Shown: piece after piece, positions 48,801 through 57,099 of the stretch | How the letters are laid out: each line of letters begins with the position of its first letter | How positions within the stretch are numbered: the first letter of the stretch is position 1 | From: Undaria pinnatifida | Taxonomy: Eukaryota; Sar; Phaeophyceae; Laminariales; Alariaceae | DNA: 64,000 nucleotides | Direction of reading: 5' to 3' | Assembly (NCBI GenBank): GCA_012845835.1 | Contig: JABAKD010000014.1 | Location: 6,545,396-6,609,395 of the forward strand | Notes under the pieces: generated by a model | The model's database searches: none | The model's input: only the letters and a program-made list of their open reading frames with translations | What the model was told of the DNA's origin: nothing | Position numbers and translations under genes: made by a program

Positions 48801-48856
48801 AAATGGATGGACCCAGGACCGGCCGGGGCAGGAAATCTAATGTTTACTGTGAATGA
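32376..48856 (+). CDS. RCC1-repeat/BTB domain protein, 14-15 exons
   Basis: Proposed exons: 32376-32420, 33680-33826, 34614-34703, 36032-36159, 38082-38166, 38685-38867, 39822-39914, 41894-42039, 42262-42372, 43736-43826, 44146-44315, 46833-46983, 47608-47733, 48352-48564, and tentatively 48692-48856. All phases agree, giving 593 codons up to exon 14 and about 647 with exon 15. Residues 16 to about 420 are RCC1 repeats with the motifs FGxNxxGELGLGD, GxHTAx[15 protein letters not shown] and ACGxYHT, which would fold as a seven-bladed propeller. From about 445 a BTB domain follows ([36 protein letters not shown]), then a BACK-like helical tail ([10 protein letters not shown]). The architecture matches the RCBTB family. 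BTB proteins often dimerise and recruit cullin-3; that role here is inference. Confidence 0.9.
33680..33826 (+). CDS. RCC1-BTB exon 2, one complete RCC1 repeat
   Basis: CTGCAG acceptor and GAG|GTGAGC donor. The 49 residues run from [13 protein letters not shown] to [14 protein letters not shown], exactly one repeat. Confidence 0.93.
33878..33980 (+). repeat. GGT microsatellite in intron 2
   Basis: Interrupted GGT/GGAT units directly after the exon 2 donor. Confidence 0.9.
34614..34703 (+). CDS. RCC1-BTB exon 3
   Basis: The acceptor TACAAG follows a C/T tract of over 100 bases. It encodes [16 protein letters not shown] to PSFSK. The donor GTTCGG is weak but is the phase-0 option that keeps the frame into exon 4; GTGAGT at 34,748 would be out of phase. 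Confidence 0.8.
36032..36159 (+). CDS. RCC1-BTB exon 4
   Basis: ACCCAG acceptor and CTC|GTGAGT donor. It encodes [20 protein letters not shown], the inner strand of one blade and the start of the next. Confidence 0.88.
36361..36440 (-). mobile_element. hairpin-plus-poly(A) retroposon-like tail, copy 2
   Basis: On the minus strand, TATGAAAATACTTGGAAGTG precedes AAAGCTTTACC, a degenerate hairpin (GTCCACCGGAGGATT) and an A-rich end. It aligns with 46,083-46,158. Confidence 0.5.
37090..37195 (+). repeat. 49-bp tandem duplication in intron 4
   Basis: Two and a half units contain TTATTATACCAGGTATAGAG followed by TACAAGCAGCAG. Confidence 0.85.
38082..38166 (+). CDS. RCC1-BTB exon 5
   Basis: CTCTTAG acceptor and AAG|GTGATG donor. 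The first base completes the Ser codon of exon 4, giving [14 protein letters not shown]. Confidence 0.85.
38685..38867 (+). CDS. RCC1-BTB exon 6
   Basis: TTGAG acceptor and ACG|GTGAGA donor. 61 residues contain [20 protein letters not shown] and end at ACGMYHT, typical RCC1 motifs. Confidence 0.93.
39822..39914 (+). CDS. RCC1-BTB exon 7
   Basis: TGTGCAG acceptor and CCG|GTGAGT donor. It encodes [20 protein letters not shown] in phase 0. Confidence 0.9.
39967..40035 (+). repeat. GGT microsatellite in intron 7
   Basis: About 20 GGT units with GAT interruptions, shortly after the exon 7 donor. This is the same position and motif as in intron 2. Confidence 0.9.
40342..40366 (+). repeat. dispersed 25-bp conserved core, copy 3
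   Basis: TCGATACTCATCTTTGCAAG plus CTGCG, identical in the core to 9751-9775, here within intron 7. Confidence 0.7.
41150..41252 (+). pseudogene. ghost of exon 8 in intron 7
   Basis: It translates as [20 protein letters not shown] to TFAFGRN without a stop, matching the first 34 or so residues of exon 8. It is cut off after FGRN and followed at once by a CCCTAA-like run with no donor. A TCAG precedes it. Confidence 0.8.
41373..41567 (+). repeat. dispersed repeat with ATGTCTGCC block
   Basis: A stretch of about 195 bp shares AATGTCTGCCTG, AAAACCCGACGTGCTCCGT, GATGCGAGGGT and CATACGACTAAG words with 35,509-35,690 and 40,981-41,075. It abuts a family 2 MITE. Confidence 0.65.
41571..41827. mobile_element. 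MITE family 2, best-preserved copy
   Basis: This is a 257-bp element. The left end GTGTGCTACGATAGAG and the right end CCTCTATCGTAGTATGCGTC are inverse copies. It lies in intron 7 just before exon 8. No coding capacity. Confidence 0.72.
41894..42039 (+). CDS. RCC1-BTB exon 8
   Basis: TTGACAG acceptor after a long poly-C run, and GTG|GTGAGC donor. It encodes [20 protein letters not shown] and [11 protein letters not shown]. Confidence 0.92.
42262..42372 (+). CDS. RCC1-BTB exon 9
   Basis: CACCCAG acceptor and GAAG|GTGAGG donor. With one base from exon 8 completing Trp, it encodes [19 protein letters not shown] and YPFGR. Confidence 0.9.
42896..42942 (+). pseudogene. ghost of exon 9 end in intron 9
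   Basis: ACCATCTCGCTTGACTCTGA onward matches the last 45 or so bases of exon 9 including the GGAAG|GT junction (here GTAGGG). Two weaker remnants of the same junction lie near 42,515-42,560 and 42,670-42,700. Confidence 0.75.
43078..43735 (+). repeat. CCCTTA telomere-like satellite in intron 9
   Basis: About 650 bp of degenerate six-base units (CCCTTA, CCCGTA, CCCATA) run right up to the exon 10 acceptor. The unit is not the usual CCCTAA telomere repeat. Confidence 0.92.
43736..43826 (+). CDS. RCC1-BTB exon 10
   Basis: The acceptor TTGTAG is the end of the CCCTTA satellite. It encodes [15 protein letters not shown] to SFVCQ. The donor is GTATTA. Confidence 0.88.
44146..44315 (+). CDS. RCC1-BTB exon 11, last blade and BTB start
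   Basis: TTTTTTTTTCAG acceptor. It encodes [12 protein letters not shown], a linker, then [16 protein letters not shown] and AIFGH, the first strand of a BTB domain. The donor is GTACAG. Confidence 0.9.
44821..45005. mobile_element. MITE family 3, TA-flanked, in intron 11
   Basis: A 185-bp element between TA pairs. The ends read TAGTACTCCCTCTATG and the inverse of ATACCCCTCGATAGTGCCGG. The interior (CCACTACTGGTTGTT) is the inverse of the element at 49,104-49,302. The TATC microsatellite starts directly at its right end. Confidence 0.62.
45008..45836 (+). repeat. TATC microsatellite in intron 11
   Basis: About 830 bp of TATC/CTAT units with sparse CAATC, TGTC and TTTA variants. Tyr/Leu/Ser/Ile frames here are artefacts. 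Confidence 0.98.
46083..46158 (+). mobile_element. hairpin-plus-poly(A) retroposon-like tail, copy 3
   Basis: TATGAAAATACGTGGAAGTG, then AAGCTTTATTTTTCCCC, the hairpin CATCCGCCGGAGGATG and about 12 A, in intron 11. Confidence 0.55.
46833..46983 (+). CDS. RCC1-BTB exon 12, BTB middle
   Basis: CTACCAG acceptor and AAG|GTAAGG donor. It completes HR and encodes [16 protein letters not shown] and [14 protein letters not shown] charged insert ([20 protein letters not shown]) lies between the BTB helices. Confidence 0.9.
47344..47395 (+). repeat. 14-bp tandem repeat next to telomere-like run
   Basis: Four units of ATAACCCATGCG type follow CCCTAACCCTAACCC directly, just before the ghost of exon 13. 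Confidence 0.85.
47400..47522 (+). pseudogene. ghost of exon 13 in intron 12
   Basis: GTGATGGTGCTCGG to CATGAAATCTCC aligns along its full length with exon 13 (47,608-47,733), but a one-base deletion near 47,453 shifts the frame. Confidence 0.82.
47608..47733 (+). CDS. RCC1-BTB exon 13, BTB end
   Basis: TTGAAG acceptor. It encodes [20 protein letters not shown] followed by [20 protein letters not shown], the last BTB helices. The donor GTGCGC is weak but in phase. Confidence 0.9.
47750..48351 (+). repeat. three tandem ~200-bp units ending in exon 14
   Basis: Three diverged units each hold a GAGTACCTC-CTCGCTC pyrimidine block, a GTTCCGTGTTTC/TTTTCAC-GCGGCGG block and a GCGAGCT start like that of exon 14. 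The last unit runs into the real exon. Ghost starts lie near 47,944 and 48,163. Confidence 0.7.
48352..48564 (+). CDS. RCC1-BTB exon 14, BACK-like tail
   Basis: AATTAG acceptor and AAG|GTGAGC donor. It encodes [20 protein letters not shown] and [14 protein letters not shown], as in the helical region after BTB in this family. Confidence 0.88.
48628..48707 (+). repeat. 40-bp tandem duplication carrying a splice acceptor
   Basis: Two near-identical copies of GTCCCGATTTGTAAATATTT onward, each ending CAGCACATAACTGACAAC. Confidence 0.9.
48692..48856 (+). CDS. RCC1-BTB exon 15, tentative last exon
   Basis: The TTCGCAG acceptor ends at 48,691, followed by 54 open codons to TGA in phase. The intron (127 bp) contains a 40-bp duplication that includes a second identical acceptor. 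Alternatively the protein reads through the donor to a stop at 48,702. Confidence 0.4.
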   Translation, partial: HITDNTPLRKLAQGYPEEKASETGRSHANLTQSIIVKMDGPRTGRGRKSNVYCE

Positions 48857-49103
48857 TCGGTGACAACATTAATTAGTACGAAACACACTAAAACATGTAC
48901 GAAAAACATCTGCTCTTCTTGAATCGTACAGAAGTTTCACCCCTTTGCTTTATGTGTCTATATTTTTGGTAGTATAGTGCCGTTTTATCTTTTTTGTCGC
49001 TTATCCTGGGATGAGATACGTACAATAACCGTTCGGTGACCGTGATGGCATTATTTGTTTTGGTCCAAGAAAATGGGAGTGACGGACCTAACTATTTATA
49101 GTA

Positions 49104-49302
49104 CAGTAGAGGCTCCTTTATTGTGCCGGTTTCCTCTATAGTGCCGGTTTCCCGCAATAGTGCCCGTGAAATCGCCTGGCACTTAGATGAGAACAACCAG
49201 TAGTGGCAGTTTATGCGAAGTAGTGCCGGTTGTCTCTACAGAGCCGGTATTTTCGACTATATTAATGACATATATCGGCACTATAGAGGAAACCGGCACT
49301 AT
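49104..49302. mobile_element. MITE family 3, second copy
   Basis: It starts CAGTAGAGGCTCCTTTATTG after TA and holds repeated TAGTGCCGGT words. The right end (GGAAACCGGCACTATTG) matches only the inner part of the inverted repeat, so it is truncated. Confidence 0.62.
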
Positions 49303-49710
49303 TGTATGCCTTTATCTGATCGTACAGTATGCTACTCATATGTATCATGCGTGAACGAAGTGTCATACGCGACGATTGGTACGGTAGAGAGGTGTGCGCC
49401 ATTTTCCCGAGGCTCCTAACCTGATAAGCGTTTTTTTTTTTTTACTTTTACACGTTACTTTCCAGCTTTTGAACAAGCCGTGGTCACAGGTGTCGTCCCT
49501 TCCCCCCCCCCCCGGTTCTTGCCCTTCAATATTTATCGCGCGTAGGGTTCAGCAATCCCACTCCTCGTCGATTTTTCGTCGGGTGTTGCTAACTCGTGCT
49601 CTCGCGCTCTATACGCACCCGAGCTCTGACTGGGGGAAAATTCAAGTGCAACCCAGTGAACAATCCTATGCCCTAGGTATACCCCTAGCCGTACAGTAGT
49701 ATACTGGATA

Positions 49711-49790
49711 CAGTAGGGATCCCCCAGTAAGGCTGTGGTGTGCGACAGCAATATAACCGCTTTATAGGGGGAAGCCGCCTTATTCGTTCC
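49711..49790. mobile_element. MITE family 4, truncated copy
   Basis: It starts CAGTAGGGATCCCCCAGTAA after TA and follows the element at 50,861 for about 75 bases before similarity ends. Confidence 0.6.
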
Positions 49791-49815
49791 CCCGAACCTC
49801 CTCGCGTGAGGCTCT

Positions 49816-50081
49816 GACGCGTCCTATGATAGACTTAGCACTTTTTGTGTGAAATTATTTCTGAATGACTTAAGACACTCCTTTACCCAAAATCGTCGGA
49901 AAATGGTCATTTTCGTTTTGCGTGCTTCTCGTCGTGTATCTAGGCCATGGGATTTTTCATTCGGTAGCAGCAGTTTTATTTTTCTCCAAATCAGTGTTTT
50001 GGTATATAGAGAGGTTGTAAGCTCCCAAATTGAGGGGTAGTATTAGAAAAAAAGTGGTACACCTCTATCGTAGCCCGCGTC
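49816..50081. mobile_element. MITE family 2, copy in 49.8 kb cluster
   Basis: GACGCGTCCTATGATAGA at the left and CCTCTATCGTAGCCCGCGTC at the right are inverse ends. The interior has the AAATCGTCGGAAAA and CCATGGGATTTTTCATTCGG blocks. Confidence 0.68.
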
Positions 50082-50349
50082 CTCTGTATAGCAACTATAC
50101 TGACTGGGGGAAAAAGTGCGAGTGCAACCGAGTGAATCATCCCATGGCCTGTCACGGGGGACGATAGTAATCAGGACCTACGATAAACACTATATATATT
50201 ACCTACCAGGTATATGTTACCCAATTTGTGCTAGCCATAGTTGGTCCTGATTACTGTGCTCCCTCGTAATAGGTATACAACGATAGCCTAAGAATAATCC
50301 CTCTATAGGGCGGTAATGACGGTACGGGTTGCGGTTTTAAGTTAACTAA

Positions 50350-50625
50350 TGTTTCTGATAATGTTGATAATGGCGATAATTTTGATGATGTTGATAATGT
50401 TGATAATGGCGATTGATAATGTTGAAAATGTTGATAATGTTGATGATGTTGATAGTGTTGATAATGTTGATAATGTTGATGATGTTGGATAATGTTGATG
50501 TTGATGTTAATATTGATAATGTTGATAATGTTGATAATATTGACAATGTTGATAATGTTGATGATGTTGATGTTAATGTTGATGTTAATGTTGATGATGT
50601 TGATAATGTTGATGTTAATGTTACG
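50350..50625 (+). repeat. GATAATGTT minisatellite
   Basis: About 30 units of nine or six bases (GATAATGTT, GATGTT). Confidence 0.93.
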
Positions 50626-50860
50626 GTTGGGCTCCTCAAGTGTGATAACTATCGGTTAGCATCAATGGTAACTTGACGAGTAGTACAATGGTTGTTTGAG
50701 GACTAACGCATAGAAATGTTGGACGGGTTTCGTGAACGAAAGTCTTCCCAGTCATGTTTCGGGTGGAAATGTCACACTCCCCTCATGTTGTGAGCTGTAG
50801 AAACTTCTTAGAATCTGCTTCACCCCCAACGTTGGATGACTCCTAGGTAAACGAACGCTA

Positions 50861-51039
50861 CAGTAGGGATCCCTCAGTAAGCCGGTGGTGTACCAGAGCA
50901 GTGTGACCGCCTTGTAGGGGGAAGCCACCTCATTCATTACAGGTTGTTAGTGCTATTGCCCTGTCGCGCCAGGCGATTTCGACCGCCTTGTATCAGGATA
51001 TCGCCTTACTCAGACCGCCTTATCGGGGGACGCCTACTG
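50861..51039. mobile_element. MITE family 4, complete, TA-flanked
   Basis: A 179-bp element between TA pairs (50,859-50,860 and 51,040-51,041). The left end CAGTAGGGATCCCTCAGTAA matches the inverse of the right end (CAGTAGGCGTCCCCCGATAA) at about 20 of 26 positions. The ends and TA duplication fit Tc1/mariner-pogo. No ORF. Confidence 0.78.
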
Positions 51040-51097
51040 TATTGATGGAAAACAATAGTGGATAGTAGTTCACTTGGGGAACCCCATCTGTCAGGAA

Positions 51098-51356
51098 GCG
51101 TGCTACGATGGAGATGCCACTTTCTTGGTCAAAATGTTTTGTGGATGTTGAGCCCCCCTAAACCCCAAACCGTGGGAATCATCGTGCTTTTTTCGCCAAA
51201 AAGATGTTGGTTTGTACCCGGGCCGCGGGTTTGTTCCTCGGATTGAACTTTCGGTTTGCTCAAAATATGAGGTTTTGTATGAAAGGTGTAGACCTCCTCA
51301 ATGAGGACCTCTAGAGGCCCAAAACAAGAAATTCGTGCTCCTCTGCCCTATCGTAT
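51098..51356. mobile_element. MITE family 2, diverged copy
   Basis: It starts GCGTGCTACGATGGAGATGC and ends CTCTGCCCTATCGTATG. The interior is diverged but keeps a central CCTCA-TGAGG motif. Confidence 0.5.
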
Positions 51357-51433
51357 GTTTCGGAGAAACGTGTTTGCGCATGTGTGATGTGCGTGTGCGC
51401 GTGTGCGTGTGTGTCTTTGTGCGTCTTTGTGTG

Positions 51434-51720
51434 TGTTGATTGTATGCTTGGATATGATGCGGATATGATGACGGTTGAGTATTGTAGGGGTTTCCAGTGA
51501 TAAGTTGGCTACATGATAGCGGGATATCGGGATGGTGCAAATACTCCGCCTATTTATCCGCCTTTCTTCCTGGCGAGCGCACTCCATGCTGCGCGTTGGC
51601 TAGGAGCAACGTAATATATATTTGTTCGTCTTATACTTGTCTTCATACCGGTGACTCCACTACCCCACTATTGTCAGCTCAACGGGTAAGCCCTCTACGC
51701 TTCGTAGGGATCAACAAACA
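51434..51720 (+). repeat. left LTR
   Basis: Starts TGTTGATTGTATGC and ends GGATCAACAAACA. Confidence 0.88.
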
Positions 51721-51822
51721 CGACAATCAACAAATGGTGATATATGCGTTAGTTCGGGTAGGACAAACCCGCTCGAGGAAGGTCTCAAACAGGCTGGCCA
51801 TTTTCGCGAGCTGATCGGATGC

Positions 51823-52167
51823 TTGAGAGCTGTAGCCAGGTACACCAACTCGCTCAGGGAGATACACTGGAAGACGGCGGTTGGTATTTTAGATCATGTC
51901 TTTTTCATGAGTGATTTTGGCATTATTTTTCAGAGAGGCAGTGGACTGGAGCTGGTTGCGTATGCGGATGCAGACTACGCCAGCAAGGCCACTGATAGGA
52001 GGTCGGTTTCCGGTGGGGCTGTCATGTGCGCAGGGGCATGCGTGTGCTGGTTTTGGAGAACTCAAAAGTGCGTGACATTTTCGATCACAGAAGCCGAGTA
52101 CGTAGCACTGGCAAACACCATAAGTTTGAGATTTTCAGAGCTCGGGGACGGTGACGATTTTTGGTAA
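51823..52167 (+). pseudogene. copia pol fragment, RNase H
   Basis: The frame is open for 115 codons. It contains LVAYADADYASKATDRRSVS, GGAVMCAGACVCWFWRTQK and FSITEAEYVALAN, the conserved blocks of copia RNase H (YxDADxA, DRRSxSG, TEAEY). It ends soon after TEAEYVALAN and lacks gag, protease, integrase and most of reverse transcriptase. No proper start codon. Confidence 0.88.
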
Positions 52168-52384
52168 CTACCCGGGGTCATCCCCGCGTAATCAGTCTAT
52201 GGTTTTCTCAACTAGCCCCGTAATGAGACCCAGCTGAGCCAAACCGTCCAGTTTATATTGTTTTTGGGGTTCGGGGACGGCAACGGTTTTTTGGTAAACT
52301 ACCGGGGGTCATCCCTGCGTAATCAGTCTATGGGTTTCTCAACTAGCCCCGTAATGAGACCCAGCTGAGCCAAACTGTTTAGTT
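52136..52384 (+). repeat. ~125-bp tandem duplication inside the LTR element
   Basis: Two copies of the GGGGACGG-TTTTTTGGTAA to GACCCAGCTGAGCCAAAC stretch, starting at the end of the RNase H remnant. Confidence 0.85.
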
Positions 52385-53178
52385 TTCATCCTGCAAGGAG
52401 GGGTCACGCCCACCTGTTAACGCTTGTGCGGGGAAGGATTCGCTTGACCACTTGAGAGGATTATGGCTCGTTAAGTAGGAAAAAGGTCTCAAACTCGACG
52501 ACTTCGATACGTCTGAACCCGAGGGCGACTAACTTTTCCGCGAGCTGGTTTGAATTGTTTCTTGACGGATTATTCTGCATATATTAGCTGGATTTTAGTG
52601 CTTTTAAGAGTGCATGGTAGTTAGGGAGGCAAGTAACTGTTTCTTGACTTTTGAAGTAACACTGTTTTCACGATAGCGTTGTCTAGTAAGGCATTATTTT
52701 GCTCTGGATTTGAGCGTTTGGAATCTGAATGGATTTTTAGTATGTGACCAGCCGGGAGGCGTTTGTCTCATTCGAAAGTGAGTTTTGAGACTGCTGTCCA
52801 ATCACACTTGTTGGCACCCCTGTCCCTATGGAGCTGACAACCGTTTTATAAGGAAGGCTGAATGCTGATTATAAGGCCGATGTTTGAGTTTTCGGATTTG
52901 AGTTTTCGGTCTATGAATTTCGGATTTGAGTTTTTGTATTTGGACTTAGGACTTTACGAGTTAGATCTTAGGTTCGTGAAGATTGATGTTGGATACTGTC
53001 CCTGAATTGTATCTCTAGATTTATGGAGTGCTTTTTAAGGACTATGGTGTTGCAATTTTTCTTTCTTGTCACGGAGGTACTTGGAGGATATTGATTGACC
53101 GTAATTTTCATTGAATCGTTTTACCCTGATCATATGACGATATAGCATCATACCGTATCATTTACGTAGCAGGGAGGC

Positions 53179-53465
53179 TGTTGATTGTATGCTTGGATAT
53201 GATGCGGATATGATGACGGTTGAGTATTGTAGGGGTTTCCAGTGATAAGTTGGCTACATGATAGCGGGATATCGGGATGGTGCAAATACTCCGCCTATTT
53301 ATCCGCCTTTCTTCCTGGCGAGCGCACTCCACGCTGCGCCTTGGCTTGGAGCAACGTAATATATATTTGTTCGTCATATACTTGTCTTCATACCGGTGAC
53401 TCCACTACCCCACTATTGTCAGCTCAACGGGTTAGCTCTCTACGCTTCGTAGGGATCAACAAACA
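53179..53465 (+). repeat. right LTR
   Basis: Same length as the left LTR, with the same TGTTGATTG start and ATCAACAAACA end. Confidence 0.88.
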
Positions 53466-53649
53466 GTGTGTTATGTTCTCGTTACCTCGGTCCTTTCTAA
53501 ACAACGACACCAGTAGAACACCCCTTGCCGGTGCTGATTCTTCATCCTAGAGAGATTTTACTAATACTTTGGTCACAGGCTGTGAAACGGAGAAACCAAA
53601 AATATTCGCCAATAATCAGAGGGAAGCTAAAAATATTTGGCAAGTAGGC

Positions 53650-53673
53650 GGGATCCTTATCGTAGCACGCGAC
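53650..53673. mobile_element. MITE family 2 end relic
   Basis: CCTTATCGTAGCACGCGACTT matches the right terminus only. Confidence 0.4.
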
Positions 53674-54036
53674 TTGCGAAGATGGGAATTGGACTATTTC
53701 ATCGAGCTCACAGCTGATTTTTTTTCTGATTGATGGCTGACTCCCGCGCTATAACACTTTCGTATTCTCGTACATACAACTAATGTGTGCATTACACCCC
53801 TCTCCGAACACCCCCTCCCCCCCGGTGTGCCTACGCCGTCGTTCTTTGCCCCTCGAAGGTGATACAGAACAACGCGGACGATTTATGAGCCTAAGCCTTT
53901 CGCTATCTTAGGCCCGGCTTTGCACTGCCGATTTGTATTACACGAGGCGGTACTGCTTTTGCGCAAGCCATCGTGGGAACTCCATAGGGTTACATCACCC
54001 TCACGGTAGCGGTACTGCCAAAGGATTCTAGTGCTC

Positions 54037-54345
54037 TCATGGGACTCCCATGGGACTCAGATGGGACTTCCGAGGGGTTCTAGTATTTCCATGGGACTTC
54101 TATGGTGCTCCCGTGTTATTGCCGTGATATTCTGGTGCCCTGATGGGGTTCCCATGAGACTCCCATGGAACTCCCAATGGAACTCCCATGGGACGTCCAT
54201 GGGATTGCAGCACCCCTGTAAGACTTTGCTGATGCTCCCATGGTGCTCCAATGGTGCTCCAATGGTGCTCCCATGATATTCTACTTCTCCGATGAGTTTC
54301 CCATGGGACTCCAATGGGACTCCTACGGGACTCCGACGGGACCTC
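54037..54345 (+). repeat. CCCATGGGACTC minisatellite
   Basis: About 25 imperfect units of 10-13 bp built on the palindrome CCATGG (CATGGGACTCC, CATGGTGCTCC). Confidence 0.85.
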
Positions 54346-54774
54346 CATGGGATTACGGTACCCCCCCGGGGCATTGTACACTTCGCCAAGGGGTTTTTGG
54401 ATTCCCATGATAACATGACAACACGATGGTTGTCCCCCTGGGACTCCTTTGGGACTCCCATGTGGTAATCCGATGACGGTGCAGAGGCGGCGGCGGCGTC
54501 GTGTAACATTGGACGAACGTTGTTTTTGACAGAGTCCAGAGAAGCAGTGTGACGTGGAAAGGGACATATTTATCTACTGTACGTGCCGATTTTTAGAGAG
54601 AAGGCGTGTGTGAAAGTGAGGGGGGGGGGGCTGTACTTTGTTGTCGTACTTGGGAGGACGCGTTTCGGTATCGTGCATGGCCGCAGTGTGTGAGACGATC
54701 GATACTCGCACCCCTACATTGCCGGGATGGTGCACGTTGGCCTTTCACCGGGGATGTGTACGGAGTGAGAATAT

Positions 54775-55215
54775 ATCCGCGGAGCGGTTTTTTACGGAGC
54801 GGTTCGATCAAACCGCACCGCTCCGTGACATTTGTAGCGGCGGATGTCCGCTCCGTGTGACAATCCGTGACTTTTCCCAAAAGCGGATATCCGATCCGCT
54901 CCGCTCCGCACCACACTAGAGCAACCCGCTCCGCTTCGTGATATTTTCAAGGGCGGGGATCCACGCCGCAATAATCCGCGAGTTTCCCGACGTGCGGATA
55001 TCCGCCCCGCTCCGCCCCGCTCCGCCCCGCTTCGCCCCGCTCCGCTCCGCTCCGTATAAAAAAAACGCTCAGCTCCGTATGGATTGTGACTGCGCGGTTC
55101 AAACCGTGAAAAACGGGTTGTCTACGGAGCGGTTTGACCCGTTCCGTAGGTTCTCCGTAGCATATCTCACGGATCAAACCGCTGAAAGTCACGGTTTTTT
55201 CACGGTCGAAATTGT
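54775..55215. repeat. CGGAGCGG inverted-repeat field
   Basis: The words CGGAGCGG and CCGCTCCG occur many times on both strands, with GGTTTGA/TCAAACC and GGATATCCG palindromes between them. Foldback structure is likely; no ORF is convincing. Confidence 0.75.
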
Positions 55216-57020
55216 TCAAAAGGATGGATAACCTACCGTAGAACGACTTGATACAACAGCAGTGAATTCCTTGCATGATGCCCATAGCGACGGCATCCAT
55301 GCCCCGCCCCGCGTAAACAACGTAATATCGGAGAGCAAATAAAATCGACTTAGAAATGCTTCCATGATTTGAGATCCGATAATAAAAGGAGTATGATATC
55401 GCCCTTCTGACGCATTTGTTTTCGTCACCGGACCAAGAGCGAAAAAAATTGAGGGGATGACACATACTCTGAGGATTGTTCGGCTTCGTCCTTGTCGACG
55501 CGCACGACCCGAATAGGCATTTTCGGTGCCGTACTAAGCTCAGGATTGTGAGCTTAGTGCAGGTATTTATCCTGGGCGAGGACCTCTTGCTTGCGGCAGG
55601 AGGCCTCATCTAATCCAATACTTACATTAAATGACAAGCAACGGAGCAGAAGAATACTACAGTAATATGAATCCGACCAATAATCCCAAGCGCTAGTCCT
55701 AAAACGAGCATGCTCGTATAAGCATCAGAGACTTCGAATCGGTAGTTCCTCGCTTCGGACGCTCAAACGGCCAGAAACGTCTTAAACGCAAAACGTGCAG
55801 CCCCTTCAGTGGGATGAGTGGTGGGTTTGTTCAATAGGTTAGCGCATATACAGTCTGTCTTCCAACCCCTTTAGAGACCCGAAACCCCTCCCTTTACTAA
55901 TGCCAAGTAACCGGTCCCCGAAAACGAGTTTCCGGTTGTAAAGGCGCTTTTGGGCGGGGTATATTATAGAGTTCCTCGAGCGAGAAGCTTCGAAGTTTAC
56001 GTACACATCGCCACCAGCATTGCTTGCAGCGGGAAGGGGGCCTTTTATTTTTCTTCTTCTTTTTGTCATCGTTTTTACTCTCCAGAGCAACTCGTAATAG
56101 CTTGCACCCTAAGCGACCTTCTGTACAAGACAAGCCGTGGTCAAAAGTGCCTTTCCTGTTCTCATCGCCGGCATTTACCTTGCGTTTGTTTTGATCGCGC
56201 AAAGGGTTCAACATTCCCACTTTCAGCTTTTTGTTCCCTTTTGATCGGGTTTCGTGTGTGCACCCCTGATGCAGAACGGGCTTTAACGGGTGCCGCAAAA
56301 TCAGGCCCAATTCTATGTATCATATATGCATTGCTTGCTTTTTCTGGTCGACAATGTCTAGGACCACTCATAATGGCGAATAGAGGGGAAGCCCAAAGGA
56401 AGAGGAATCGACCAAAGGAACATACGTTTTCATTTGGAAGAAAAAATATAGTATTATTACGTTCTTTTTTTTCCGGGAATATTTATAGGTCTATATATAT
56501 TCTAAGTTGAAAATCGAACAAAAAGGGAGGTACTTTTTCAAGTGTACTTTTGTGTAGACTTAACTAACGTGTCACACAGGGGGTCTTCGCAACCACAGAG
56601 GTGAATACATCCACCTGCATACCCGCGCGTCTTTGCGCCCGTACAAAGGTCGGTCAACACGGCAATCAATGTCCCACCCCCGACTGATTGCAGCACACTC
56701 AAATTACACCGGCATCGAGACCATATACGTACTTCGAAGTATGTACCACAATTTGTGTGCCCGAAGGCAACCAATGACAAGGGAAGACCTGTTCCTCGTG
56801 GTTTCTGCTCCCCCCCTACGCGTATCTTCCTAGGCATTGCTTCTGCTGCCCTCGGTTCTCGACATATAAAAAATGCCACGCCTAAATGCAGCACAAGATG
56901 GGGGCATGAATACCCCTCCCCCTCCCCCCTGTGCGCCGTCTCGAAAGGGGTGCGTGGTCAATGGTCAAATGACTAAGGCAAGCAGCAAAACTGAGCACGC
57001 CCCCCGTCCCCGCCCCCTGT
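55216..57020. other. no supported gene
   Basis: Frames up to 220 codons exist (for example 54,947-55,609 minus), but they overlap the CGGAGCGG field and show no domain. Around 55,560-55,640 a GGAGGCCTCATCTAATC block resembles 40,860-40,900. Confidence 0.45.
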
Positions 57021-57099
57021 ACACGCCTACCCACTACTATTTATAGAGTGTATACAGCCCGTCATGTGTTCTCGCCCCCCTCCCCCCCCTCCTTACGCG

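Larger units (their letters stand above)
51434..53465 (+). mobile_element. Ty1/copia-type LTR retrotransposon, internally deleted
   Basis: Two 287-bp LTRs differ at about six positions by eye and are flanked by a 5-bp target duplication GTGTG (51,429-51,433 and 53,466-53,470). Between them only an RNase H remnant is coding. The internal region is about 1.46 kb, far too short for a full gag-pol, so this copy must have moved with proteins from elsewhere or been deleted after insertion. A purine-rich AGGGAGG precedes the right LTR. Confidence 0.88.

Noticed and set aside
54947..55609. 220-codon minus-strand frame
   Set aside because: Overlaps the CGGAGCGG field, lacks a domain and has no splice or promoter context.
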